The translations under genes were made by a program, and so were the position numbers. Of a stretch of 33,622 nucleotides of DNA, positions 7,948 through 16,985 are shown one piece after another (position 1 is the first letter of the stretch; every line of letters starts with the position of its first letter). The stretch lies in contig JAKSAW010000579.1 of assembly GCA_022361455.1 (NCBI GenBank), positions 1-33,622 of the forward strand, written 5' to 3'. The notes below the pieces were generated by a model. It made no database searches, was not told the DNA's origin, and was given only the letters and a program-made list of their open reading frames with translations. The DNA is from Pseudomonadales bacterium. GTDB lineage: Bacteria > Pseudomonadota > Gammaproteobacteria > Pseudomonadales > Ketobacteraceae.

Positions 7948-8727
7948 ATGAGCATTAACGAAACAAATGCAGTAGAAAACATCGCAGTGATTATCGGAGG
8001 TTCAAGTGGAATGGGTTACGCAGTAGCTGAGCAACTAGCCATGTCTGGGCAAGACATTTTGGTTGTTGGACGATCCGCTACAAAGCTCGAGTCTGTGAAG
8101 TCCAACTTATCTGAGCATGGCAATGTGAACACCTTACAGGCAGATTTGTATGACAGCGAAGGGATACTGCGGGTGATAGAATTTATTGATAGCTTTGATG
8201 GCCATACTAAATATTTGGTCAATGCGGCAGGCCATTTTAATCCCACTGCATTTTTAGCGCATGATAACGCAGACTACGATTCCTACATGGCATTGAACAA
8301 GGCCGTATTTTTTATATCGCAGGCCGTGGCTAGAAATATGGTTGCTCATAATGGTGGTTCCATAGTGAATATCGGTTCGATGTGGGCAAAGCAGGCAGTT
8401 AAAGCAACGCCATCATCGGCCTATTCTATGGCAAAGGCTGGTCTGCACGCGTTAACACAGCATATGGCAATGGAACTGGCAGATCATAACATTCGGGTAA
8501 ACGCCGTTTCCCCTGCAGTTGTTAAAACACCGATTTATGAAGAGTTTATTGATCCTCAGGAAGTCGACGAAGCGCTTGAAGGATTTAATGGGTTTCATCC
8601 CATTGGTCGAATAGGTGTTCCTGATGATGTCGCTAATGCAATTACTTTCTTATTAGGGGATCAAGCCAGTTGGGTAACCGGTGCTATTTGGGATGTGGAT
8701 GGTGGTGTTATAGCCGGTAGAAACTAA
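7948..8727 (+). CDS. SDR-family oxidoreductase
   Basis: This classical 259-residue SDR has the cofactor loop GGSSGMG near residue 18, NAAG, and the catalytic Ser in NIGSMW with YSMAK as the Tyr/Lys pair. The tail [15 protein letters not shown] matches the usual SDR C-terminus. All key residues are present, unlike the SDR at 1829-2665. A GAGGAG ribosome site lies about 9 bases before the ATG. It is divergent from the HxlR regulator and probably under its control, which fits a role in reducing a reactive carbonyl or quinone-like compound. The substrate is inferred only from the regulator type and is uncertain. Confidence 0.9.
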   Translation: MSINETNAVENIAVIIGGSSGMGYAVAEQLAMSGQDILVVGRSATKLESVKSNLSEHGNVNTLQADLYDSEGILRVIEFIDSFDGHTKYLVNAAGHFNPTAFLAHDNADYDSYMALNKAVFFISQAVARNMVAHNGGSIVNIGSMWAKQAVKATPSSAYSMAKAGLHALTQHMAMELADHNIRVNAVSPAVVKTPIYEEFIDPQEVDEALEGFNGFHPIGRIGVPDDVANAITFLLGDQASWVTGAIWDVDGGVIAGRN

Positions 8728-8742
8728 CTGATAGTGTTATGT

Positions 8743-8792
8743 TCGATAGCCATTTCATTCGTTTTTCACTATTGCAGAGAAATGGCTATCGA
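8743..8792. terminator. Intergenic hairpin between convergent SDR and metY genes
   Basis: A 14-bp perfect inverted repeat, TCGATAGCCATTTC (8743-8756) and its complement (8779-8792), has a 22-base spacer. It sits between two convergent genes, overlapping neither. No strong T-tract follows on either strand, so it is a terminator-like hairpin of moderate quality. Confidence 0.5.
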
Positions 8793-8802
8793 GCAGTATT
8801 GT

Positions 8803-10080
8803 TTATGCTTCTACTTTAGCGAGTGCTTGATCAATATCAGCAAGAATATCATCGATATGCTCGATACCAATCGATAGTCTGACCATGCCTTCACTAACAC
8901 CAGCCGCTGCGAGTTCATCTGGGTTGAGTTGACGGTGTGTGGTTGATGCTGGGTGACATGCTAAGGATTTGGCATCACCGATGTTGACCAAACGCAGAAT
9001 CATTTGCAACGCATCAATAAATGTCGCGCCGGCCTCAGCACCACCTTTGATACCAAAACTTAAAATCCCTGCTGCTTGGCCATTCGTTATTTTTTGGCAA
9101 TTATCATGGAACTCACTTTCTGGAAGAGCAGCGTAATTAACCCATTCTACCAATGGATGAGATTTTAGATGTTGTGCCACGGCCAAGGCATTTTCACAAT
9201 GTCGTTCCATGCGTAGGCCCAATGTTTCTAGCCCTTGCAGAATCATAAAGGCGCTATGGGCTGAAAGTGCGGCGCCAGTGTTTCTTAAGGGCACAACTCT
9301 ACAACGACCAATAAAGGCGGCTGGCCCCATGGCTTCCGCATAAACGACACCATGATAAGAAGGATCGGGTTCATTGAACATGGGGAACCTTTCCGCGTTT
9401 GCAGCCCAATCAAACTTACCAGAGTCGACAATAATGCCACCGATGGTGGTGCCGTGGCCGCCGATATATTTCGTTAGGGAATGCACCACGATATCAGCGC
9501 CATAATCAAAGGCTTTACATAAATAAGGTGTGGCTACCGTGTTATCAACAATTAAGGGTAAGCCATGCTTATGCGCTACTTCGGCTAGCTTTTCCAGGTC
9601 AACAATATTGCCAAGGGGATTACCGATGGATTCGCAAAAGATCGCGCGAGTTTTATCATCGATCAAACTTTCCATGGTGGCGTAATCGTCATGAGAGGCA
9701 AAGCGTACATCGATTCCCTGTTGCGGAAAGGTGTGGGCAAATAAGTTGTAAGTACCACCATAGAGTTGGCTAACGCTGACGATATTGTCGCCTGCACGCG
9801 TTAGGCATTGGATGGTGTAGGTGATGGCAGCCATACCCGATGCCACCGCCAACGCGCCGATACCACCCTCCATGGCTGCTATACGTTGCTCAAGCACGGC
9901 ACAGGTGGGATTCATAATACGGCTGTAGATATTGCCTTCTACTGCTAAATTAAATAGATCGGCACCGTGTTGCGTATCATCGAATGTGTATGAGGTGGTT
10001 TGATAGATAGGCACAGCAGCGGCGTTGGTTGTGCTTTCTGACTCGTAGCCGTGGTGAAGTGCTAGCGATTCCAATTTCAT
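8803..10080 (-). CDS. metY: O-acetylhomoserine sulfhydrylase (PLP-dependent)
   Basis: This 425-residue enzyme belongs to the Cys/Met-metabolism PLP family. The N-terminus has PIYQTTSYTFDD, the tetramer/PLP region has GNIYSRIMNPT and EGGIGALAVASGMAA, and the PLP lysine is in HSLTKYIGGHGTTIGG. The length and the long insert after the lysine fit MetY (O-acetylhomoserine aminocarboxypropyltransferase) rather than MetZ or cystathionine synthase, which are shorter. It makes homocysteine from O-acetylhomoserine and sulfide in the cytoplasm. It is divergent from the esterase gene. I saw no SAM-riboswitch-like leader in the 198-bp gap. Confidence 0.92.
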   Translation of the reverse strand: MKLESLALHHGYESESTTNAAAVPIYQTTSYTFDDTQHGADLFNLAVEGNIYSRIMNPTCAVLEQRIAAMEGGIGALAVASGMAAITYTIQCLTRAGDNIVSVSQLYGGTYNLFAHTFPQQGIDVRFASHDDYATMESLIDDKTRAIFCESIGNPLGNIVDLEKLAEVAHKHGLPLIVDNTVATPYLCKAFDYGADIVVHSLTKYIGGHGTTIGGIIVDSGKFDWAANAERFPMFNEPDPSYHGVVYAEAMGPAAFIGRCRVVPLRNTGAALSAHSAFMILQGLETLGLRMERHCENALAVAQHLKSHPLVEWVNYAALPESEFHDNCQKITNGQAAGILSFGIKGGAEAGATFIDALQMILRLVNIGDAKSLACHPASTTHRQLNPDELAAAGVSEGMVRLSIGIEHIDDILADIDQALAKVEA

Positions 10081-10278
10081 GGGGTAAATCCTCTAATTAT
10101 TGTGGGCACAGGAACGTCAAACTTGGTGTTAGGCAAGATAACCCATGGATGCTAATCAGGCTAGTTAATCGGGGAAAATGTCTATGAATTCACGCACTTG
10201 TCATACGCCATTTGTGGTAGTCGTACAGTGTCTAGTTTTTGATACATTGGGTAGATAGAAAATTTGAGGTAACCCTTC

Positions 10279-11484
10279 ATGGTAGAAATTCTTGGTACCT
10301 GCGATCCTGCATTCGGCAAACTGAAAGATCAATTCGCTAAACAGATCCAGCAATTTGGTGGTGGTGCATCGGCTTGTGTTTACCATCATGGCGAGAAAGT
10401 GGTGGATATGTGGGGTGGTGTTGCAGGCAATGATCAGAGGCCTTGGCAGCAGGACACTCTAGCGCTGGTTTACTCAGCTACTAAAGCCGTTCCAGCTACC
10501 TGTCTGCACATGTTAGAGAGCGACGGCTTGCTGGATTACGATCTACCTGTGGCTGAATACTGGCCCGAATTTGCCCAACACGGCAAAGACAAGATTACCG
10601 TGCGCCAGTTGTTGTCTCATCAAGCGGGGCTTTATCAAGTATTGGGTTTGATCGAGCGCCCTAGCGATATCCTAGATTGGGAAGCCATGGTGGATGCGTT
10701 AGCAGGGGCAAAACCCGTTCATGAACCAGGGGAAGCGAACGGCTACCATGCCTTTAATATTGGTTGGTTAGTGGGTGCTTTGATCGAGAAAATCAGTGGT
10801 GAGAAATTCGAAACATTCCTGAAAACACGATTAACAGATCCACTAGGCGTTGATGGCTTGGTCATTGGTGTTGAGGAACAAAACTTTCCCAGGCTTTCTG
10901 ATTTGATGGGTATGCCATCTATTCGTGAATACTCGAAAATTCGCTATCGCTACAGTGTTCCGCCTTTTGTGCCTAGAGGCCCACTGCGTCGCGTATTGAG
11001 TAGAGGATTAACGCCGAGAAAGATTTTTAATTACTTTGGTGATCCAGAATTTTATCGCGCAAAAATTCCTGCAGCGAATGGAACCTTTGATGCAAGAAGC
11101 TTAGCCAAAATGTACGCGATGCTAGCAAACTGGGGAGAGTTTGAAGGCCATCGTTTTATGTCGCCTGCGACTATTGCGAAAGCCCGAGAAGTGCAAACCA
11201 AGCGCTTTGATCGCGTGGCTATTTATCCTTTGCATTGGCGTTTAGGCTATCACCGTGCCGATGCCATTATTCGCAACTACCCTACAGCCTTTGGTCATTA
11301 TGGATTTGGTGGAGCAGGGGGCTGGGCTAACCCGGAACAAGAGTTAGCGTTTGGTTTGGTTCATAATAGTTCGCCCTTTACTTTGTTGGGGCATATTCGT
11401 TGTATCGCTATTACTGGTTCTGTTTATCATGGAGCTAAATTGGCTGATAAGGGGATTTCAGGAGCTCGATTAGGAACTGTATGA
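10279..11484 (+). CDS. Serine hydrolase, beta-lactamase-fold esterase (family VIII type)
   Basis: This 401-residue protein has the class C beta-lactamase/esterase fold. The nucleophile motif SxxK is in VYSATKAVPATC (Ser about residue 73), a Tyr-containing second motif is in NGYHAFNIGW, and the third motif region is GFGGAGGWANP near residue 340. No signal peptide is seen, so it is probably a cytoplasmic esterase or lactone hydrolase rather than a beta-lactamase. The ATG is supported by GAGGT about 10 bases upstream. It forms a single-gene unit ending at a strong hairpin. In steroid- or lipid-degrading bacteria such esterases act on ester or lactone intermediates; the substrate here is not known. 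Confidence 0.88.
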   Translation: MVEILGTCDPAFGKLKDQFAKQIQQFGGGASACVYHHGEKVVDMWGGVAGNDQRPWQQDTLALVYSATKAVPATCLHMLESDGLLDYDLPVAEYWPEFAQHGKDKITVRQLLSHQAGLYQVLGLIERPSDILDWEAMVDALAGAKPVHEPGEANGYHAFNIGWLVGALIEKISGEKFETFLKTRLTDPLGVDGLVIGVEEQNFPRLSDLMGMPSIREYSKIRYRYSVPPFVPRGPLRRVLSRGLTPRKIFNYFGDPEFYRAKIPAANGTFDARSLAKMYAMLANWGEFEGHRFMSPATIAKAREVQTKRFDRVAIYPLHWRLGYHRADAIIRNYPTAFGHYGFGGAGGWANPEQELAFGLVHNSSPFTLLGHIRCIAITGSVYHGAKLADKGISGARLGTV

Positions 11485-11520
11485 GAGATTTGCCCCTCGT
11501 TAGATTGGATCTGATGCTAT

Positions 11521-11550
11521 GGTTAGGCAGCTCGTGTGAGCTGCCTAACC
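11521..11550. terminator. Strong bidirectional hairpin terminator
   Basis: GGTTAGGCAGCTC (11521-11533) and its exact complement (11538-11550) enclose a 4-base loop GTGT. The sequence continues TTTGGTTTAAA on the plus strand. It lies between the end of the esterase gene (plus) and the end of the three-gene operon (minus), so it separates the conflict-type operon from its left neighbours. Confidence 0.85.
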
Positions 11551-11570
11551 TTTGGTTTAAAGTGTATTCC

Positions 11571-13838
11571 TCACGACTCTGTATCCTCAGTCGTATCTGC
11601 CTTCGTGAAGGCCTTAGGTGAGTCCAAGGATCTCGTTTTGATTTCTTGGTCGTTACTTAATGAGGCATGATTTCGATAATCTTTCTTGTGATCTAGATGG
11701 GCAGTGTATCGGTTGTCGTCTAGCAGGCTTGTTTCTTCTGAGTTGGTGAGAGCTATGCTTTTGTTCCTTTCTTGTTCCAGTTCTTCAAAAAGAGCGTCTC
11801 TATCATTGGAGTCATTGTGTCGGATTTCCCGTTCTATATCTTCTCGACTTAAGTCATCTTCAGCATAGGCTTGATTTAGAGCTTTTGACTTAAGGTCTAG
11901 TGCCTGATTGCGATAGGCCGCATCGCTTTCAAGTTTATCTTTTAGTTCTTTCGCATCATTTTCTAGGTAAATTCTACGATTCTCGCGTTTCAGATCACGA
12001 ACACTGGCATTTTCTTTTTCTGTGTCAGTATCTAAACGCTTAAATTGAGTAACTTCGATTTCTAGACCGAATTCAGCACGTGTAAACGTTAACCCAATAC
12101 CTTCGGTAATGTCTCTTAGTTGCTCGCTAGCTTTACTATGACGTGTTTTCGCCGCCACTTCGGATTCCTTGGAGAAATATTCTTCGGCATTTGTCTGTAT
12201 TCCTGAGGCGATATTTTGAAGCTCTATATCGATGCAATGCCGTTTCCATTCCTGCTCAAAACTTTCGCTATTTATATCAAATGATTGACCGGTCCCGTTT
12301 TTAATAGCACTAGCGAGCTTTTTATACGCGATGTCACTTCTTTTGGAAGATGATTTACAAAAACCGTAGTCCTTGCTAACAAAGCGATGGTACCCCTGTT
12401 GGTCCATGCCTGTAACAATAAACGCTCCTTCGTAGTTAACGATATCTCGATCTCCCGAATCTGCCTGTGCGGAGATTTCTAGCGCAAAAGGCCTTGACTC
12501 ATTAATGAGTGCGTCTAGCCGTTCCTTATTTTCACTTAAGATGGGCTGCATGGTGATGATCTCAACAGAAAAACCATACTTGTCAGTTAGATTGGTATGC
12601 AGAGAATCAATTAAGGGTTGGCGCAGAGATTCATCAAATACCAGATCAAACTCATAAATGCTGGCACTGGTTAGAACATCATTACAGGCCATCGCAATTT
12701 GGCTCATGATATCACTGCGAATGCGGTCGGTATCATGTTCTGGCTTTATGAGAGATTTAACTTTCTTAAACGAGCTTAAATGCAGGCTTAGGGTTAAATT
12801 TAAGCCAATAGGAAGATTTGAATCCTTAGTCTTAAATTGGTGAGACTCTTGACTCATGGTAAAGCGCATCCCCTGATCTATGAGCACCAGGGGAGGAATA
12901 TCGCATAGCGTATGGAACAGTTTGATACTGTAGCCCTTGTTGGCAACCATTGTTTTGATATCTGCTTCAATTAGCTTTGATATGGCTTGTGATGCATTGC
13001 TGACAGTTGATGTATAGAACGACTCAATTAGATCAAAATAGCCGAAATTAAACACATGCTTTCTCACGGCTCGATCAATGTCTTGTTTTATGGATGCCTC
13101 AATAGCCTTGTTGATGTCTTTGTTGCTATCGAAACGTTGGATTTTATAAAGCTGATAATTTGAAATCTCGATATCTGCTTTAGTTTTCACTTTGTAAGTC
13201 CGGTTCTCAACATCTCTTATATCTAGCGGAGTTTCACATTTGATCTCTAAATACTGGGGTGGAAGATCGATAAGATGTAATCCGATATTAAAATTTGTGA
13301 TACCTAATTTAGATTGTACAGCTTGGGATACAGCGTTATTTAGTTCAATGGAATCATGATGTAGTACGCCGGCCTTATAAAAAATACTTAATAAATCTTC
13401 GCCGTGAGTTTGGCTTCTGCGGTATATGTCTGATAGCACCTGGTCAACACAACCATCTATAATTTCATAAAGTGCAATGCCAACACCTTGAGGGTTGTGT
13501 AGTGATTCCACTAAGGATTTATATTCATCGAGGTTTTTAGTATCTATTTTAAACTGGAAAGTGGCGAGAAAGTCGAGCGCTATATTGTTTGTGCCTTCTT
13601 TCCATGTGAACGTTATATTCTCGATAATTACCGCTTTGCTATTGCTTTTAAGGAAATAAAAAGCTTCGTTTTTCTTGAATTTAAACCGATCGAAGAAGGA
13701 ACCTTCCCTAATTGAAGCTGACTTGTGTTTGAGGTTGTAGCTAACTAGTTGCCCAGGTCCATGAGCCTCGGAATTAAACTTAGTAGTGTCTACTTCACGA
13801 ATCACTGTAGATATCATTTGATCTGTTAGCATCGTCAT
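11571..13838 (-). CDS. Tandem SPFH/band-7-like repeat protein with charged coiled-coil tail
   Basis: No named family was recognised for this 755-residue protein. It seems to hold three or four copies of a strand-helix-helix-strand unit like the SPFH/band-7 fold: about residues 60-215, 215-320, 325-440 and a more divergent one at 440-620. Each of the first two ends in the same signature (LIDLPPQYLEI and LCDIPPLVLID), after helices that start IDGCVDQVL and IKQDIDRAV. Residues 610-755 are very rich in Lys, Glu, Asp and Arg and look coiled-coil. No transmembrane segment or signal peptide is visible, so the protein is probably cytosolic or a peripheral scaffold. Residues 25-36 carry AHGPGQLVSYNL, a motif shared with the two upstream proteins. 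It is the last gene of the operon, 12 bp after its neighbour. A scaffold or effector role is inference. Confidence 0.8.
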   Translation of the reverse strand: MTMLTDQMISTVIREVDTTKFNSEAHGPGQLVSYNLKHKSASIREGSFFDRFKFKKNEAFYFLKSNSKAVIIENITFTWKEGTNNIALDFLATFQFKIDTKNLDEYKSLVESLHNPQGVGIALYEIIDGCVDQVLSDIYRRSQTHGEDLLSIFYKAGVLHHDSIELNNAVSQAVQSKLGITNFNIGLHLIDLPPQYLEIKCETPLDIRDVENRTYKVKTKADIEISNYQLYKIQRFDSNKDINKAIEASIKQDIDRAVRKHVFNFGYFDLIESFYTSTVSNASQAISKLIEADIKTMVANKGYSIKLFHTLCDIPPLVLIDQGMRFTMSQESHQFKTKDSNLPIGLNLTLSLHLSSFKKVKSLIKPEHDTDRIRSDIMSQIAMACNDVLTSASIYEFDLVFDESLRQPLIDSLHTNLTDKYGFSVEIITMQPILSENKERLDALINESRPFALEISAQADSGDRDIVNYEGAFIVTGMDQQGYHRFVSKDYGFCKSSSKRSDIAYKKLASAIKNGTGQSFDINSESFEQEWKRHCIDIELQNIASGIQTNAEEYFSKESEVAAKTRHSKASEQLRDITEGIGLTFTRAEFGLEIEVTQFKRLDTDTEKENASVRDLKRENRRIYLENDAKELKDKLESDAAYRNQALDLKSKALNQAYAEDDLSREDIEREIRHNDSNDRDALFEELEQERNKSIALTNSEETSLLDDNRYTAHLDHKKDYRNHASLSNDQEIKTRSLDSPKAFTKADTTEDTES

Positions 13839-13850
13839 TTTACTAAAACC

Positions 13851-16250
13851 TCAATTTGATTTTGTCTTAACTTGTTGTTTAAGACTCTTTCGCAGTGTTT
13901 GCGCAGATTTAAGTCTTTTACTCGATAGTTGAATTCTCGGTTTCAAGTGTTCCTCTATCGCGCTGTCTTTTTCTTCTGAGAGAACTATCAAGCGATCTTT
14001 GTTGAGCTGCTTAATAGTTTTAACATCTAATTTGCTTAGCCCGTTTAGTAGAAGAATGAACATGTTTATAGCTTCGGGAATATTTTCTTGGCTTTCTTCA
14101 GGGGTGTTACATAATTGCAGAAATATTAGATCTTCAAAAATGCCTACTTGGTAAGAAAGCCATTGTTTGAAACTAGCTTCAGATGCGATGTCCCGTAAAA
14201 TTCGCATTTGATTGACTAGCAAATTAACAAAAGCTTTCTGGTTGTATGACTGTTGATGCAATGATTCCAAAAAGGGAAGTGAAGGGCTAGGCTCGTCTGT
14301 TTTTTCTAATATAAAGGATTCTTGATGACCCACTTTTTCTTGTATTGCATTGGCTATTGCTAAGTAGCATTGAAAAAGTGTGCAGCGAGTTTCAAGTGGA
14401 GATTTGCCATTGATCTTCTTATCGTTCTCACTGTTTACTTTTTCGGTAAGTATAAAAAAGTCACTAGGGCTTTGCTCAAGCAGAATCGAAAAATGTGCCT
14501 TAGCATACCAGCTAAGGGGAGTGTATATTATCTCAAGGTGATCGTTTTTTTGACTATGACCTGGGTGTGAAAACGGCAGTAAACTGCTAGCAGTGCACCT
14601 GGCTAGGCACTCGATAACAAAGTCCTCCGTCCAGCCAACTGTCTCAGATATGGTGTATAAACAGTCTGCAATTTGGTTTTGAAATTGCTCTAACTGCTGT
14701 TTGTCATATTCACCTTGTTTTTCTAACAAGGTTCTCCAGCTAGCTTGTTTTGTCAGCAAACTATTCAATTGTGAAAGGTGAAATTCTTTACCTAGCTCTT
14801 TCCCTTTTATGTCACCACTTAGTGCATTAATTAACTCTACAACAGCTTTGAACTTCCGATTTGGCCTGTTTCTTAAGAGTCTTTGAGTCTCATAGCTTGA
14901 TCTTATCCATTGTGTATCAATGGATTTAATACCATTCGAGTACAGCAACAAGAATGCGTTAGAGTAAAGCTCCCTAAACTTCGACCAGTTTTCTGGGGAT
15001 TCCAAGTAAGCTTGATATAGACACTCTAGATTGGACAGGCATAAATACGGATAGTTTTGCAGTAGATAGCTCTGAAGCCACTCTGACTTTTGTGGCTTTT
15101 CGTAAAAGTATCCTTTACCTGAATCAGAGTCTCTGGTGAGAACGCCTCCACATTCCCTGATAATTCTATCGCCTTCATTCTCCCATGTTGGTGGAGTTTC
15201 AACAATTTCCTCTTCGCCTTCTTCCTTTTTAACTTTCTTTTTTGCTTTCTGAATTAATTCTGGTCGGGCCTCAATCTGATATTTTATTACTCGATTAAAC
15301 TGATCAACGTTTAAGCCCGGGAAAAAAGCAAGTAAAAATGTGATGAATCCTTTTAACTTTAGTTCATCATTGAGCGTGTTTTCAATTCGTTGGTGGTCTT
15401 CTTTGTTTTGATTGTTCTCGACGCTAAAAGCCGTTGATTTTTTGGGAGTCCAAATGTAGAGATTGGAATCGACCGCTGGCTCGAACTTGAGTCTTAATTG
15501 TGAAATTGAAAGCTGAGATATAATGACAAGATGATTCTGAGCTTGGCTTAACTGTTCGGTGATTCGATTGAATTCATCGAGATGAAGTAATGGGATTAAT
15601 GAATGCTCTTCTCTTTGTAACATAACAGTCACAATATTCGGTTCTTCGTAGCCAAAATTGGCGCTATATTGTGTTAGATCAATGGCGCCTCTAACATCTC
15701 GCATAACGTAGTTTTTTTGGAGATCAAAGCGAATTTTTCGAAGAATATTGCTAACCAGCTGATGGTTATATGGAAACTGTTCAATAACAATAATGCGTTG
15801 CTGGCGAAGCGTTGATAGCGCCTCCTCATACTTCTCTTGGTCAGCGCTTAGTGTGACGTCTTCTTGTTGGGAATGGGTTCTACAAGTTGGGTCTTTTTGT
15901 GGGTTGATGGATTCTTTTTGATGGGTGTTATGGATGTTGTAGATAACATCGCGCCCCGTACCAAACGCTGCATATTGAATGTCGCTATGCTCGAAATCGT
16001 ATGAGTCGCCCACTGAACAGGTTTGACTCACCTCGGCACTTTGTTGATTGGCTCTTGTATCAACTGAGTCGCTGGTCTTCTTGCTTTGGTTGAGTAGATT
16101 AAGAATTCGCTCAGATAAATTACTCTGTTGTAGTTTATCTTTATCAAACAGGGGACTTTTTACAAAGTCCCCTGTTTTCGATGATTTCGCCTCTGGTTCA
16201 GTTTCTACAGAATCTTTATCATCAACGATGTTGTCCAAGTCTTCGCTCAT
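13851..16250 (-). CDS. STAND/NLR-like scaffold protein with degenerate P-loop
   Basis: This 799-residue protein has no clear named family. Residues 1-90 are polar and probably disordered. Residues 95-106 carry AFGTGRDVIYNI, the motif shared through the operon. Residues about 140-270 look like an NTPase core (strand RIIVIEQF, then QLVSNILRKI; later NIVTVML and NHLVIISQLS), but the Walker A position reads QFPYNHQL with no GK[ST], so nucleotide binding may be lost. The segment GFITFLLAFFPGLNVDQFNR resembles the winged-helix part that follows STAND NTPases. The C-terminal 450 residues are helical. It starts 17 bp after the HTH gene and ends 12 bp before the SPFH-like gene. A sensor or scaffold role is inferred from layout. 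Confidence 0.78.
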   Translation of the reverse strand: MSEDLDNIVDDKDSVETEPEAKSSKTGDFVKSPLFDKDKLQQSNLSERILNLLNQSKKTSDSVDTRANQQSAEVSQTCSVGDSYDFEHSDIQYAAFGTGRDVIYNIHNTHQKESINPQKDPTCRTHSQQEDVTLSADQEKYEEALSTLRQQRIIVIEQFPYNHQLVSNILRKIRFDLQKNYVMRDVRGAIDLTQYSANFGYEEPNIVTVMLQREEHSLIPLLHLDEFNRITEQLSQAQNHLVIISQLSISQLRLKFEPAVDSNLYIWTPKKSTAFSVENNQNKEDHQRIENTLNDELKLKGFITFLLAFFPGLNVDQFNRVIKYQIEARPELIQKAKKKVKKEEGEEEIVETPPTWENEGDRIIRECGGVLTRDSDSGKGYFYEKPQKSEWLQSYLLQNYPYLCLSNLECLYQAYLESPENWSKFRELYSNAFLLLYSNGIKSIDTQWIRSSYETQRLLRNRPNRKFKAVVELINALSGDIKGKELGKEFHLSQLNSLLTKQASWRTLLEKQGEYDKQQLEQFQNQIADCLYTISETVGWTEDFVIECLARCTASSLLPFSHPGHSQKNDHLEIIYTPLSWYAKAHFSILLEQSPSDFFILTEKVNSENDKKINGKSPLETRCTLFQCYLAIANAIQEKVGHQESFILEKTDEPSPSLPFLESLHQQSYNQKAFVNLLVNQMRILRDIASEASFKQWLSYQVGIFEDLIFLQLCNTPEESQENIPEAINMFILLLNGLSKLDVKTIKQLNKDRLIVLSEEKDSAIEEHLKPRIQLSSKRLKSAQTLRKSLKQQVKTKSN

Positions 16251-16267
16251 TTAGCATCTACCCAACA

Positions 16268-16657
16268 TTAGTCTTCGAATTCTTCAGATTTCCCAAAGTT
16301 GAATACCACATTCCCCTGCGTACCTATTGGGCTGTTGTTGATAGTATTTCCTGTGTTGATGTTTATCGTAGGGCCAGAGGTGGCGTTAATATTTGAGCTG
16401 TTCTCTTTATTAGCTTGCTTTTCAACGAAGTCAGAAAACTCAGCAGCATTCGTTTGCAAGCTATCAAGCAACGTAAAAAAGGTAGTTTGAGAGATCGCAC
16501 TTTTAGGTAAATCAAATGCCACATAGCGGTCGATGGTACGTTCAGAGATACCTGACGAATGAGCTAAGGCCTGGGGTGTGAGATGCTGCTCAAGCATCTT
16601 TTCTTTCATAAAACTACAAAACAAGGTTTTAATTTTATTATCTGATAGATCCAACAT
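16268..16657 (-). CDS. Small Cro/C1-type HTH protein with Gly/Asn-rich motif tail
   Basis: This 129-residue protein has an N-terminal helix-turn-helix (LTPQALAHSSGISERTIDRY, about residues 26-45), then helices up to residue 85, then a Gly/Asn/Thr-rich tail. The tail contains ININTGNTINN and PIGTQGNVVFNF (residues 110-121), strand-forming and similar to motifs in the two downstream proteins. It is first in the operon. It may regulate the operon and also join its proteins through the tail motif. Short Gly/Asn-rich amyloid-type motifs are known to link partners in NLR-type bacterial signalling; the match here is by eye. It could equally be only a transcription regulator. Confidence 0.82.
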   Translation of the reverse strand: MLDLSDNKIKTLFCSFMKEKMLEQHLTPQALAHSSGISERTIDRYVAFDLPKSAISQTTFFTLLDSLQTNAAEFSDFVEKQANKENSSNINATSGPTININTGNTINNSPIGTQGNVVFNFGKSEEFED

Positions 16658-16985
16658 CCTTCATCCTCCGTGATCGGAAACTGTGTTGATGACTATTGAC
16701 TCATTGTCTGTAGTGCCACTTTGCTGTGGTCTAGTGTCTCTAGGGCTTTTCTAGCTTTGCAACCTACATTCTCTGTCCATTTCAAAATTTATGCGAGGCG
16801 CAGCCTATCCCATCCTTTGCCATGTCGGAAGATGGCGCCGCATGGCGTAGTGGCGACAACTCAAACTTAATAACATTTTTCTCGTGCGAGGGGATCTCGA
16901 TTTATCCGGAAATGCAGTTCGATATTCCTTAATACTACGGCCGTGGTTTCGCCAAGTAAGCATCAAACAACTTGAGGAAATCACA
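16658..16985. other. 328-bp divergent intergenic region
   Basis: This region separates the minus-strand conflict-type operon from the plus-strand B12 cluster and must hold both promoters. I saw no ORF worth calling. The part at 16820-16846 can fold (GCCATG/CATGGC with GGCGCC between). An in-frame GTG at 16884 would extend the B12 gene, but it lacks a ribosome site. No B12-riboswitch box was found. Confidence 0.5.

Noticed and set aside
16800..16985. Possible cobalamin riboswitch ahead of the B12 gene
   Set aside because: The leader can fold but lacks the conserved B12 box and the GCCACTG element on the sense strand; a partial likeness on the other strand is not placed correctly.
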